Source of the DNA: an uncultured Emergencia sp.
Lineage (GTDB): Bacteria > Bacillota > Clostridia > Peptostreptococcales > Anaerovoracaceae
Assembly: GCA_937997955.1 (NCBI GenBank)
Contig: CALLDR010000036.1
Coordinates: 1-45,761, forward strand
DNA length: 45,761 nt
Direction of reading: 5' to 3'
A program made the position numbers and the translations under genes. Shown here piece by piece: positions 23,220-30,934 of the stretch (its first letter is position 1; every line of letters begins with the position of its first letter). The notes under the pieces were generated by a model. That model searched no databases, was not told the origin of the DNA, and saw only the letters and a program-made list of their open reading frames with translations.

Positions 23220-25151
23220 CTATTTCGTGATCACTTTGCAGATGTCTTCGCCCAGGGCCACCGGATCGTCTACGGTCAGGCCGGAGATCAGCACCGCCTG
23301 GCTGTAGAGCAGGTTGGCGTAGGTTTTGACCATATCCTTGCCTTCCTCGCCCATGGCAAAGGTGTCTTTCAGGGTGGTCATGACGGCGTGGTCTGGATTG
23401 ATCTCCAGGATCCTGTCGGCTTTGACCATCTGGTCTGTCGGCATGGCGTTTAAGACCTTTTCCATTTCCAGGGAAATGTTTCCCTTGGTGGTCAGGCATA
23501 CGGCGCTGCCCTTGAGACGAGGGGACAGCTTGACCTCGGAGACCTTGCCGGCCAGAGACTCTTTGATGTAGTCCAGCAGGGCCTTGTTGTCTTCCTCGGC
23601 CTTCTTCATGGCTTCCTTCTGCTCGTCGGTCTCTTCGCCTGTGATGTCCTCAGCGGAAACGGACTTGAATTCCTTTTCCTTGTAGTCGCGCATCATCTGC
23701 AGGACGAATTCATCGATCTCGTCGGTCAGGTAGAGGATCTCATAGCCCTTCTCCTTGATGAACTCGGTCTGCGGCAGCATGTCGATCTTTTCGACGGATT
23801 CACCGGAAGCGTAGTAGATATACTGCTGCTCTTCGCCCATCTTCGCCAGGTATTCGTCCAGGGAAACCATCTTCTTTTCCATGGAGGAGTAGAAGAGGAC
23901 CAGATCGGAGAGGACGTCCTTGTGCATGCCGAAGTCGTCGTAGATGCCGTATTTCAGCTGTCTTCCGAAGTTTTCAAAGAACTTTTCGTAATTCTCCCGG
24001 TCGTTCTTCATGAAGTCGGCCAGCTCTTTTTTGATCTTCTTTTCCAGATTCTTGGCGATGTTCTTCAGCTGCCTGTCGTGCTGCAGGGTTTCGCGGGAGA
24101 TGTTCAGGGACAGATCCTGAGAGTCTACCAGGCCCTTGACGAAGTTGAAGTAGTCCGGCAGCAGCTCTTTGCACTTGTCCATGATCATGACGCCGCTGGA
24201 GTAGAGCTGCAGGCCCTTTTCATAGTCCTTGGTATAGTAGTCGAACGGGGTGTGGCCCGGAATGAACAGCAGGGCGGTATAGCTGGAAACGCCCTCTACT
24301 GAGGTGCGGATGACCCGGGCCGGGTCCTGGTAATCGCCGAACTTGCTCTTGTAATATTCGTTGTAGTCTTCCGGCTTGACCTTGCTCTTCTGCCGCTTCC
24401 AGATCGGTTCCATGGTGTTGAGGGTCTCCAGCTCCATGTAGCTTTCCATCTCCGGCATCTGGCCCTCTTCAGGCTCCGCGCCTTCCTTTGGACGGTGCTT
24501 TTCCACCATCATCTGGATCGGGTAGCGGATGTAGTCGGAGTATTTTTTAATCAGGCTGCGGATGGAGTATTCTTCGAGAAAGTGGGAATAATCCTCGCCC
24601 TCGGCGTCTTCTTTGATGTGCAGGACGATCTCGGTGCCGTTTGAGGTTTTTTCAGCGGCTTCGACGCTGTAGCCGTCGGCGCCTTTTGAGATCCAGCGGT
24701 TTGCTTCATCGCTGCCGTAAGCCTTGGACGTGACGGTGACCTCGTCGGCTACCATGAAAGCGGAATAGAAGCCGACGCCGAACTGGCCGATGATGTCGAT
24801 GGGTTTGGCTCCCTTTGCCGGCTCATCTTCAGCGTGATCCTGTTTGAAGGCCAGGCTGCCGCTCTTCGCGATGGTGCCCAGATTAGCTTCCAGCTCAGAC
24901 GCGGTCATGCCGATGCCGTTATCGCTGATGGTCAGGGTGCGGGCGTCCTTGTCCGCGGTGATATCGATGTGGAAGTCAGAGCGTTTGATGCCGGTGTCGC
25001 CGGACTGCAGGCTCTGATAATACAGCTTATCCAACGCGTCGCTGGCGTTGCTGATCAGCTCTCTGAGAAAGATCTCCTTGTGGGTGTAGATGGAATTGAT
25101 CATCAGGTCCAAAAGCTTCTTGGACTCTGCTTTAAATTGTTTTTTTGCCAT
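23220..25151 (-). CDS. htpG: Molecular chaperone HtpG (Hsp90)
   Basis: Homodimeric ATP-dependent chaperone. The 643-residue product begins KKQFKAESKKLLDLMINSIY and includes the GHKL ATP-site motifs: ELISNASDALDKL (catalytic Glu and Asn near 33-37), LTISDNGIGMT, IGQFGVGFYSAFM, and a later GTEIVLHI. The middle and C-terminal domains are complete. GGAGG lies 7 bases before the ATG. The promoter is followed by a perfect CIRCE operator, so expression should be repressed by HrcA and induced by heat. In Bacillus subtilis htpG is not HrcA-controlled, so the arrangement is notable. Confidence 0.97.
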   Translation of the reverse strand: MAKKQFKAESKKLLDLMINSIYTHKEIFLRELISNASDALDKLYYQSLQSGDTGIKRSDFHIDITADKDARTLTISDNGIGMTASELEANLGTIAKSGSLAFKQDHAEDEPAKGAKPIDIIGQFGVGFYSAFMVADEVTVTSKAYGSDEANRWISKGADGYSVEAAEKTSNGTEIVLHIKEDAEGEDYSHFLEEYSIRSLIKKYSDYIRYPIQMMVEKHRPKEGAEPEEGQMPEMESYMELETLNTMEPIWKRQKSKVKPEDYNEYYKSKFGDYQDPARVIRTSVEGVSSYTALLFIPGHTPFDYYTKDYEKGLQLYSSGVMIMDKCKELLPDYFNFVKGLVDSQDLSLNISRETLQHDRQLKNIAKNLEKKIKKELADFMKNDRENYEKFFENFGRQLKYGIYDDFGMHKDVLSDLVLFYSSMEKKMVSLDEYLAKMGEEQQYIYYASGESVEKIDMLPQTEFIKEKGYEILYLTDEIDEFVLQMMRDYKEKEFKSVSAEDITGEETDEQKEAMKKAEEDNKALLDYIKESLAGKVSEVKLSPRLKGSAVCLTTKGNISLEMEKVLNAMPTDQMVKADRILEINPDHAVMTTLKDTFAMGEEGKDMVKTYANLLYSQAVLISGLTVDDPVALGEDICKVITK

Positions 25152-25187
25152 AATCTCGCCTCCGAATTGTGTTCTCTACGTATTTTG

Positions 25188-25214
25188 TTAGCACTCTTTG
25201 CGAATGAGTGCTAA
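25188..25214 (-). promoter_or_regulatory. CIRCE operator (HrcA site)
   Basis: TTAGCACTC (25188-25196), 9-bp spacer, GAGTGCTAA (25206-25214): the exact CIRCE consensus. It lies 36 bp upstream of the htpG start and just downstream of its -10, so bound HrcA would block transcription. Confidence 0.95.
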
Positions 25215-25221
25215 AAACCAT

Positions 25222-25249
25222 ATAATATAATTTAACGCAAGGCGGTCAA
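25222..25249 (-). promoter_or_regulatory. htpG sigma-A promoter
   Basis: On the minus strand TTGACC (complement of 25244-25249), 16-bp spacer, TATTAT (complement of 25222-25227). The transcript would start inside or next to the CIRCE element. Confidence 0.75.
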
Positions 25250-25276
25250 AAAGTCAATAGGGTTTGCGCTTGTTTT

Positions 25277-25312
25277 GGCATATTTTGCGCCTGATTCGGC
25301 ATATTTTCCGGC
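25277..25312. repeat. Two 15-bp direct repeats between htpG and the MBL gene
   Basis: GGCATATTTTGCGCC (25277-25291) and GGCATATTTTCCGGC (25298-25312) match at 13 of 15 positions with a 21-bp period, two helical turns. They lie about 40 bp before the rightward MBL gene start and behind the htpG promoter. A regulator site is possible. Confidence 0.45.
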
Positions 25313-25348
25313 GGCGCGTCTTAAAATATAGATAACGGAGGTGCAGCT

Positions 25349-26530
25349 ATGGAGATCAAAATATACCAGGGCGCGAGTGAGATCGGCGGCGTCATCACAG
25401 GCGTCAGCTGCGGGGCCGCGCGGATTCTCATAGATTTCGGAAGACCTTTGACGGGCCCGGCGGCGGCGGGCGGCAGGGATCAGGTGAGGATCGATGAGCC
25501 TTATGACGCGCTGATCTTTACCCATTATCACAGGGACCACACGGACCTGATCGAGTACGTGGCCGAGAATGTCCCCTTGTACATGGGGAAAACGGCAAAG
25601 GAGCTGTTTTTGGCGGCCCAGAGACACAAGGACCCTGACAGCCCGGCTGTGAAGCGGATAGAGGGGATCATACCTTATGAGGACGGGGTTCCCTTTGAGG
25701 CAGGCGGCATGCGGATCACGCCGATTTTGACGGACCATTCGGCCTTTGACAGCTATATGCTGCTCATCGAAGGCGATGGCAGACGGGTGCTGCATACGGG
25801 AGATTTCCGCCTTCACGGGCTCAAAGGAAACCTGGTCCTGCCGTCTCTGTCGCCGCTGACCGGTACGGTGGACGCCATGATCACGGAAGGCACCAATCTG
25901 TCCTTCAAGGCACCGGTGACGGTCAGCGAATACCATCTGGCAGACGCTTCCGGCCTTTTGATGCAGAGGTTTCCCTACGTGTTCGTCCAGTGCGGGGCGC
26001 TGGACATCGACCGGCTGGCCGTCTTCCACATGGCCTCTCAGGGCAGGCGGTTTTGCTGTGACCCGTACCAGATGTCTCTTCTGGAGATCGTCAGGCGCAG
26101 CGGCAGCGCGGGCAGCTGTCTGGCTTACAGCTTTGACCGGGCCAGGGTCTGGATGGACGGCGGCAAAGAACCTGACACGGAGCCGTTCTGCATGGCGGTC
26201 AGGAACGGCAGCGCTTTCCGGAAGATCATAGAGCCCTACGCCAAAAACGCGCCGGAAAAAACGCTGTTCATCTACTCCATGTCAGAGGGCTATCTCAAGG
26301 AACATCTGTCAGACGTGCAGAAGCTGACAAAGGGGCTGCGATACGCGGTCAAGATACATACTTCGGGCCATGGATCGGCGGAGGCGCTGCGTCTCGCGGC
26401 GGAGACGGTGTCGCCGAAGCTGCTGATCCCTGTGCATACGAAGAAGGAGGAAGGTCTGGAAGCCTGTTTTCCAAATCAGAGGATCCTGCGCCTGGCAGAC
26501 GGTGAGAGCTGCGAGGTCTTTCCAACCTGA
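25349..26530 (+). CDS. MBL-fold hydrolase, RNase J-like
   Basis: A 393-residue metallo-beta-lactamase-fold protein. The metal motif is THYHRDHTDL near 61-70 (H-x-H-x-D-H form), with LTDHSAFDSYM, LHTGDFR, the beta-CASP-like HTSGHGS and PVHT in later positions, an order like RNase J and related beta-CASP hydrolases. It is shorter than RNase J (about 550 residues) and lacks its C-terminal domain, so RNA cleavage is possible but unproven. GGAGG precedes the ATG. mnmM follows after 50 bp in the same direction. Confidence 0.82.
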   Translation: MEIKIYQGASEIGGVITGVSCGAARILIDFGRPLTGPAAAGGRDQVRIDEPYDALIFTHYHRDHTDLIEYVAENVPLYMGKTAKELFLAAQRHKDPDSPAVKRIEGIIPYEDGVPFEAGGMRITPILTDHSAFDSYMLLIEGDGRRVLHTGDFRLHGLKGNLVLPSLSPLTGTVDAMITEGTNLSFKAPVTVSEYHLADASGLLMQRFPYVFVQCGALDIDRLAVFHMASQGRRFCCDPYQMSLLEIVRRSGSAGSCLAYSFDRARVWMDGGKEPDTEPFCMAVRNGSAFRKIIEPYAKNAPEKTLFIYSMSEGYLKEHLSDVQKLTKGLRYAVKIHTSGHGSAEALRLAAETVSPKLLIPVHTKKEEGLEACFPNQRILRLADGESCEVFPT

Positions 26531-26580
26531 GCTTTTTGTTGTAGAATAGAGACGACAGGAAACGGCAAGGAGGAACAGAT

Positions 26581-27183
26581 GTGGAAAATATTTTGACGAA
26601 GACTACCAGCACAGCCATGTACATGACGGCGGGCTATCTGAAGGAGGGGGATCTGGCGGTGGACGCCACGTGCGGCAACGGGCACGATACCCTGTCGCTG
26701 GCTCTCGCGGTGGGGCGGACCGGAAGGGTGCTGGCCCTGGACGTGCAGGAGAGAGCCGTAGAGGCGACAAAGGGGCTTCTCCGCGAGCACGGGATAAGTA
26801 ACGTGATCACCCGTCGGGGGAATTTCGCTCATTTGAAGGAGACCGTGAAGGAGACTTTTCCAGGACGGAGGCCGGCGGCGGTGGTGTTTAATCTGGGGTA
26901 TTTGCCGGGCGGGGACAAAGGGCTGACGACGAAAAAGGAAGATTCTCTCGCGGCGGCCGCCCAGGCGCTGGAGCTGATCCGGCCCGGCGGCATCGTCACG
27001 ATGGTCCTGTACAGCGGTCACGCGGAGGGCGCGGCGGAAAAGGAAGCGCTTCTCAAGATGGCGGAGGCTCTTCCGGCTGACCAGTATCATGTGGTATACA
27101 CCTGTCTGCTGAACCAGCGGAAGAATCCGCCGGAGGCGCTGTTTATCACGAAAAAGAAAGAGACGGCGGCCTCTGCACAGTGA
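26581..27183 (+). CDS. mnmM: tRNA (mnm5s2U34) methyltransferase MnmM (YtqB family)
   Basis: A 200-residue SAM-dependent methylase. In Bacillus subtilis the YtqB family makes the final methylation of 5-aminomethyl-2-thiouridine at the tRNA wobble position. Motifs: VDATCGNGHDTLSLA (SAM loop), LALDVQERAV, FNLGYLPGGDK (the catalytic-region signature of this family), GGIVTMVLYSGH and a C-terminal NQRKNPPEALFITK. The GTG start at 26581 has AAGGAGG 8 bases upstream. It probably forms an operon with the MBL gene. Confidence 0.88.
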   Translation: MENILTKTTSTAMYMTAGYLKEGDLAVDATCGNGHDTLSLALAVGRTGRVLALDVQERAVEATKGLLREHGISNVITRRGNFAHLKETVKETFPGRRPAAVVFNLGYLPGGDKGLTTKKEDSLAAAAQALELIRPGGIVTMVLYSGHAEGAAEKEALLKMAEALPADQYHVVYTCLLNQRKNPPEALFITKKKETAASAQ

Positions 27184-27251
27184 GGGAAAAAGCCGTCGTC
27201 CAGTAGTTGAGACCGGCGCCAAATAGCGAAGGCCGCCGCCGGGTCAGCTGC

Positions 27252-28382
27252 CTACAGCCTGGCTCGGAACAGTGTGTCGAACAGCTTGACGCCTTCGATG
27301 ATGATGCTGTCGTCGAAATCATAGTTGTCGCTGTGGAGCGGAATACCGCTGCCGGTCCCCAGAAAGAAGAATACGCCCGGCATCTGCTGCTCGAAGAAGG
27401 AGAAGTCCTCGGCGATCATGACAGGCCGGCGAAGCTCCACGTAGTTCAGGCCCATGAGATGGGGCTTGATGCGCTTGTACAGCGTCTCATTGTTGATCAC
27501 GGCAGGGTGGCTTTTGCTCACGTCCATGGAGAATTTGACGCCGTAGGCGTGTTCCAGCTCCTGGCCCAAATGGGCCATGGCGTCAACCAGGTTGTTCCAG
27601 GTCTCCTCGTTGAAGGTCCGCATGGTGCCGGAAAGCCGGCTGAAGGGGGAGATGGCGTTGCGGACCGTACCGCTTTCCAGCTTGCCGAATTTCAGCACGC
27701 AGCGGTCCGGAACGAAGATCGTCTTGTAGGAGTAGATGTCGCTGACGAAGCGGCAGGCCGCCTCCAGAGCGTCCTTTCCCTTTTCCGGATCTCCGCAGTG
27801 GGCGCTGACGCCTTCGATGGTCACGTCTACAGCGGTGGATTTAGCCATCATGGCCCCTGGACGGGACGCGATTTCGCCCTTTTCCAGCATAGGCCACAGA
27901 TGCAGGCCGAAGATGGCTTTGATGTTGTACCGGTCGAAGATGTGGGTGGCGCAGATCCGCAAAGCGCCGTCGATGGTCTCTTCCGCCGGCTGAAACAGCA
28001 GCAGGGCATTGTAAGACGGCTTGCGGCCCTCTTTTTTGTACGCGTCTAAAACCCTGGCGAAGCCCAGAAGACCGGCCATGTGGCCGTCATGACCGCACGC
28101 GTGCATACACCCTTCATGGGTCGACGCGTAGGGCAGGCCGGTTTCCTCCTGAATGGGAAGGGCGTCCATGTCGGCGCGGAAGGCCATGGTTTCCGCGCAG
28201 CCGAAGTCAAAATAGGCGATGACGCCGGTCTGTACGATCTTTTCCACCTGACAGGACAGCTGGGACAAGATCTGGCATACATAAGCGCTGGTCTTGTATA
28301 CGTAAAACCCTAGTTCGGGGATTTGGTGGAGATCTCTGCGATAGGTGATTAAATCCTGTGATAATTTTTCAAAATCTAACAT
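27252..28382 (-). CDS. M20 family amidohydrolase
   Basis: A 376-residue metal-dependent amidohydrolase of the M20D group (hippurate hydrolase, N-acetyl-diaminopimelate deacetylase and IAA-amino-acid hydrolase relatives). Ligands visible: the Cys/His pair in HACGHDGH (C96, H98), the E-E pair in FQPAEET, the histidine in FGLHLWP, and LHSDNYDFDD near the C-terminus. The middle lid domain is present (SAHCGDPEKGKDA). Substrate is not certain from sequence. GAGAGG lies upstream of the ATG. Convergent with mnmM; no clear terminator between. Confidence 0.9.
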   Translation of the reverse strand: MLDFEKLSQDLITYRRDLHQIPELGFYVYKTSAYVCQILSQLSCQVEKIVQTGVIAYFDFGCAETMAFRADMDALPIQEETGLPYASTHEGCMHACGHDGHMAGLLGFARVLDAYKKEGRKPSYNALLLFQPAEETIDGALRICATHIFDRYNIKAIFGLHLWPMLEKGEIASRPGAMMAKSTAVDVTIEGVSAHCGDPEKGKDALEAACRFVSDIYSYKTIFVPDRCVLKFGKLESGTVRNAISPFSRLSGTMRTFNEETWNNLVDAMAHLGQELEHAYGVKFSMDVSKSHPAVINNETLYKRIKPHLMGLNYVELRRPVMIAEDFSFFEQQMPGVFFFLGTGSGIPLHSDNYDFDDSIIIEGVKLFDTLFRARL

Positions 28383-28480
28383 TCTTTTCTTACCTCTCTT
28401 CCATATTATAATATATCGGAGAAACTGGACTTCGTCAAATATTCTTTTCGATTTTGTCGAAATGTGTTAAAATGTTTACT

Positions 28481-29428
28481 ATGAGCATCAACATCAACCT
28501 GAAGAAACTGCATATCAAGAGCCTGAAGGGGTTTTCACTGCCAGGGCCGTCCAGAACGCCCGGAGGCAGGGGGAGAAAGCCCTCCGGCCGGAAGAAGGGG
28601 AAAAGCCCCAGAAAGCGGAAATATAAGAGACTGCCGCTGCGGGAAAAGCTGATCATCATGGCGGCCGCCCTCTTCATGGTCACCTGCGTTTTCACCGTGA
28701 TCTACACCATATTGGGAAATTATGACGGTCTGGGACTGCGCCGCAGCGTGCCGGAGCATCTCTACGACATGAGCGCCTTTGAGGAAAAGGGAGGCCGTCT
28801 GTACTACGAGGACGACAACTATACCTCCGTGACCGGCATCGACGTTTCCTACTATCAAAAGGAGATCGACTGGGACAAGGTGAAGGCCGACGGGGTGGAC
28901 TTCGCCATGATACGCCTGGGCTACCGGGGCTCCGAAAGCGGCAGCATCCAGATGGACAGCCGCTTTAAAGAGAACATCAAAGGGGCCCGCAAAGCGGGGC
29001 TGGACATCGGCGTGTATTTCTTCTCCCAAGCCACGTCGGCGGAGGAGGCCATAGAAGAAGCCCGCTATGTGGTCCGCCATATCCGCGGCAAAGGGGTTCA
29101 CTATCCCGTGGCCTTTGACATGGAGCCGGTAAACGGTGAGGAGGACAGGATCAGCGGTTTGACCGTGGAAGAGCGGACCCAGATCGCCGACGCCTTTTGC
29201 AAGGTCATCGAGAGAAACGGATATACGCCTATGGTCTACGGCAACCCTCACTGGCTGGAAAACCGCGTGGAACTGGGCTACCTGACCGGTTACGATACCT
29301 GGCTGGCCCATTACACAGATCAGACCGCGTACCCGTACAGCTTTCGGATCTGGCAGTATTCAGACGCGGGAAAGGTTGACGGTATCGAAGGCAGGGTAGA
29401 CATGGATATCCTGCTGGTAGAAAAGTAG
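28481..29428 (+). CDS. GH25-family lysozyme, membrane anchored
   Basis: Peptidoglycan N-acetylmuramidase. The protein has a basic, Pro/Gly/Lys-rich cytoplasmic tail (about 1-55), one membrane segment (LIIMAAALFMVTCVFTVIY, about 62-80), and a C-terminal GH25 domain with the catalytic acids in TGIDVSYYQ and AFDMEPVNG. It would hydrolyse cell wall from the outer face. The start is unsure: ATG 28481, ATG 28472 or TTG 28454; none has a good Shine-Dalgarno. An extended -10 (TGTTAAAAT, 28465-28473) sits immediately upstream, so the transcript may be nearly leaderless. The glycosylase gene follows 10 bp later. Confidence 0.85.
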   Translation: MSININLKKLHIKSLKGFSLPGPSRTPGGRGRKPSGRKKGKSPRKRKYKRLPLREKLIIMAAALFMVTCVFTVIYTILGNYDGLGLRRSVPEHLYDMSAFEEKGGRLYYEDDNYTSVTGIDVSYYQKEIDWDKVKADGVDFAMIRLGYRGSESGSIQMDSRFKENIKGARKAGLDIGVYFFSQATSAEEAIEEARYVVRHIRGKGVHYPVAFDMEPVNGEEDRISGLTVEERTQIADAFCKVIERNGYTPMVYGNPHWLENRVELGYLTGYDTWLAHYTDQTAYPYSFRIWQYSDAGKVDGIEGRVDMDILLVEK

Positions 29429-29438
29429 GAGGAGCGCG

Positions 29439-29936
29439 ATGGGAGAATATGAACGGATTCAGCATGGCTTCGCGCCGGTCTTCGACGGCCGCAGCAGAGT
29501 TTTGATCCTGGGGACCCTGCCGTCGGGAAAGTCCCGGGAAACCGGCTTTTATTACGGACATCCCCAGAACCGGTTCTGGAAGGTGCTGGCTGTCCTCTTT
29601 GATGAGGACGTGCCGCAGACCGTCGGGGACAAGAAGGCCATGCTGCTGCGGAACGGCGTGGCGGTATGGGACGTGGTGGACAGCTGCGACATCATCGGTG
29701 CGTCGGACAGCTCCATCAAAAATGTGGTTCCCGCCGACGTCGCCGGACTTCTGGCCCGGACCGGCATTGAAAAGGTCTTCGCCAACGGAGCGCTGGCCAA
29801 GAAGCTGTACGACAAGTATACCCTGGACCGGACAGGCATACCGGCTGTCCAGCTGCCGTCCACCAGCCCCGCCAACGCCAGATTCCGCCTGGACGACCTG
29901 GTGAAAAGCTGGGAAATCATCAAAGACGGGGATTGA
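29439..29936 (+). CDS. DNA-deoxyinosine glycosylase
   Basis: A 165-residue member of the uracil-DNA-glycosylase superfamily that removes hypoxanthine (deaminated adenine) from DNA. The motifs are VLILGTLPSGKSRE near the N-terminus (the motif-1 region, in the family form GxxPS), YYGHPQNRFWKVL, VWDVVDSCDIIGASD, and LPSTSPANA at the C-terminus (motif-2 form, SPAN). AGGAGG precedes the ATG. Co-directional and close to the GH25 gene, but no functional link is evident. Confidence 0.88.
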   Translation: MGEYERIQHGFAPVFDGRSRVLILGTLPSGKSRETGFYYGHPQNRFWKVLAVLFDEDVPQTVGDKKAMLLRNGVAVWDVVDSCDIIGASDSSIKNVVPADVAGLLARTGIEKVFANGALAKKLYDKYTLDRTGIPAVQLPSTSPANARFRLDDLVKSWEIIKDGD

Positions 29937-29961
29937 AAAACCCACCAAAAGGGTATACAAT
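29933..29961 (+). promoter_or_regulatory. metF promoter
   Basis: TTGAAA (29933-29938), overlapping the stop of the previous gene, 17-bp spacer, TATACAAT with TACAAT at 29956-29961. The leader is about 42 nt, too short for a SAM riboswitch. Confidence 0.75.
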
Positions 29962-30009
29962 AGACGATAGTCTAATAAAAAAATTTTAAGATAGAGGAAG
30001 GTAAGAGCT

Positions 30010-30876
30010 TTGAAATTATCACAATTGTTTAACCCAGAAAAGACTGTTTTTTCATTTGAAATATTTCCGCCGAAGCGGGACAACCCGATTCAAACCGTTT
30101 ATGATACGCTGGACGAGCTGCAGGATCTGAAGCCGGATTTCATCAGCGTGACTTACGGCGCCAGCGGCAGCCTGGCAGACAACTCCACCTGTGAGATCGC
30201 GTCCGCCATCAAGCATAAGTACGGCATTGAATCCGCCGCTCATCTGACCTGCGTCAACTCCACCAGAGATGAGGTCTCCGAGGTCCTGCGCAGACTGGAG
30301 GCCAACGGTGTAGAGAACATCCTGGCCCTGCGGGGAGACATCGTGCCTGAGGCGCCGCTGAAAAAAGAATTTCTCCACGCCAACGAGCTGATCACCTTTA
30401 TCAAGGAAAAAGAAGAATACGATTTCGGCATTTCCGGCGCATGTTATCCGGAAGGCCATCCTAACAGCAAAACCCAGGTAGAGGACATACTGAACCTGAA
30501 GAAGAAGGTGGACGCAGGCGCGGAGCATCTGATCTCCCAGCTGTTCTTCGACAACAGCATGTTCTATGACTTTTTGGACAAGGCGCGCATCGCGGGCATT
30601 ACCGTGCCGATTGAAGCAGGCATCATGCCGGTGACCAACAAGAAGCAGATCGAGCGCATGGTGTCCCTGTGCGGCGCCAGCCTGCCTCATAAGTTCACCA
30701 AGATGATGTCCAAGTATGAGAACAGGCCGGAGGCCATGAGAGATGCGGGCATCGCGTACGCGGTCAACCAGATCGTGGATTTAGTCAGCTGCGGCGTAGA
30801 CGGCGTCCATCTGTACACCATGAACAATCCATATATCGCAAGACGTATCTGCGAAAGCGTACAGAGCCTGTTCTAA
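30010..30876 (+). CDS. metF: Methylenetetrahydrofolate reductase
   Basis: Reduces 5,10-methylene-THF to 5-methyl-THF, the methyl donor for the adjacent MetH. The 288-residue product starts KLSQLFNPEKTVFSFEIFPPKR and includes SVTYGAxGS, LALRGDIV, the ISGACYPEGHP motif, QLFFDNSMFYDFL and the GIMPVTNKKQIERM C-terminal motif. TTG is the start, with GAGGAAGG upstream. It is separated by 58 bp from metH and likely co-transcribed. In some anaerobes MetF is also a Wood-Ljungdahl enzyme; no such neighbours are seen. Confidence 0.96.
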   Translation: MKLSQLFNPEKTVFSFEIFPPKRDNPIQTVYDTLDELQDLKPDFISVTYGASGSLADNSTCEIASAIKHKYGIESAAHLTCVNSTRDEVSEVLRRLEANGVENILALRGDIVPEAPLKKEFLHANELITFIKEKEEYDFGISGACYPEGHPNSKTQVEDILNLKKKVDAGAEHLISQLFFDNSMFYDFLDKARIAGITVPIEAGIMPVTNKKQIERMVSLCGASLPHKFTKMMSKYENRPEAMRDAGIAYAVNQIVDLVSCGVDGVHLYTMNNPYIARRICESVQSLF

Positions 30877-30934
30877 ACATTCCGGGCAGGAAATTTCAGA
30901 CAAGAGCAACAAGAGCAAAAGGAACAAGAAAAGA

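Noticed and set aside
27160..27251. GC-rich inverted repeat GACGGC/GCCGTC between mnmM and the M20 gene as terminator
   Set aside because: It lacks a proper T-run on either strand, so I do not call it a terminator.
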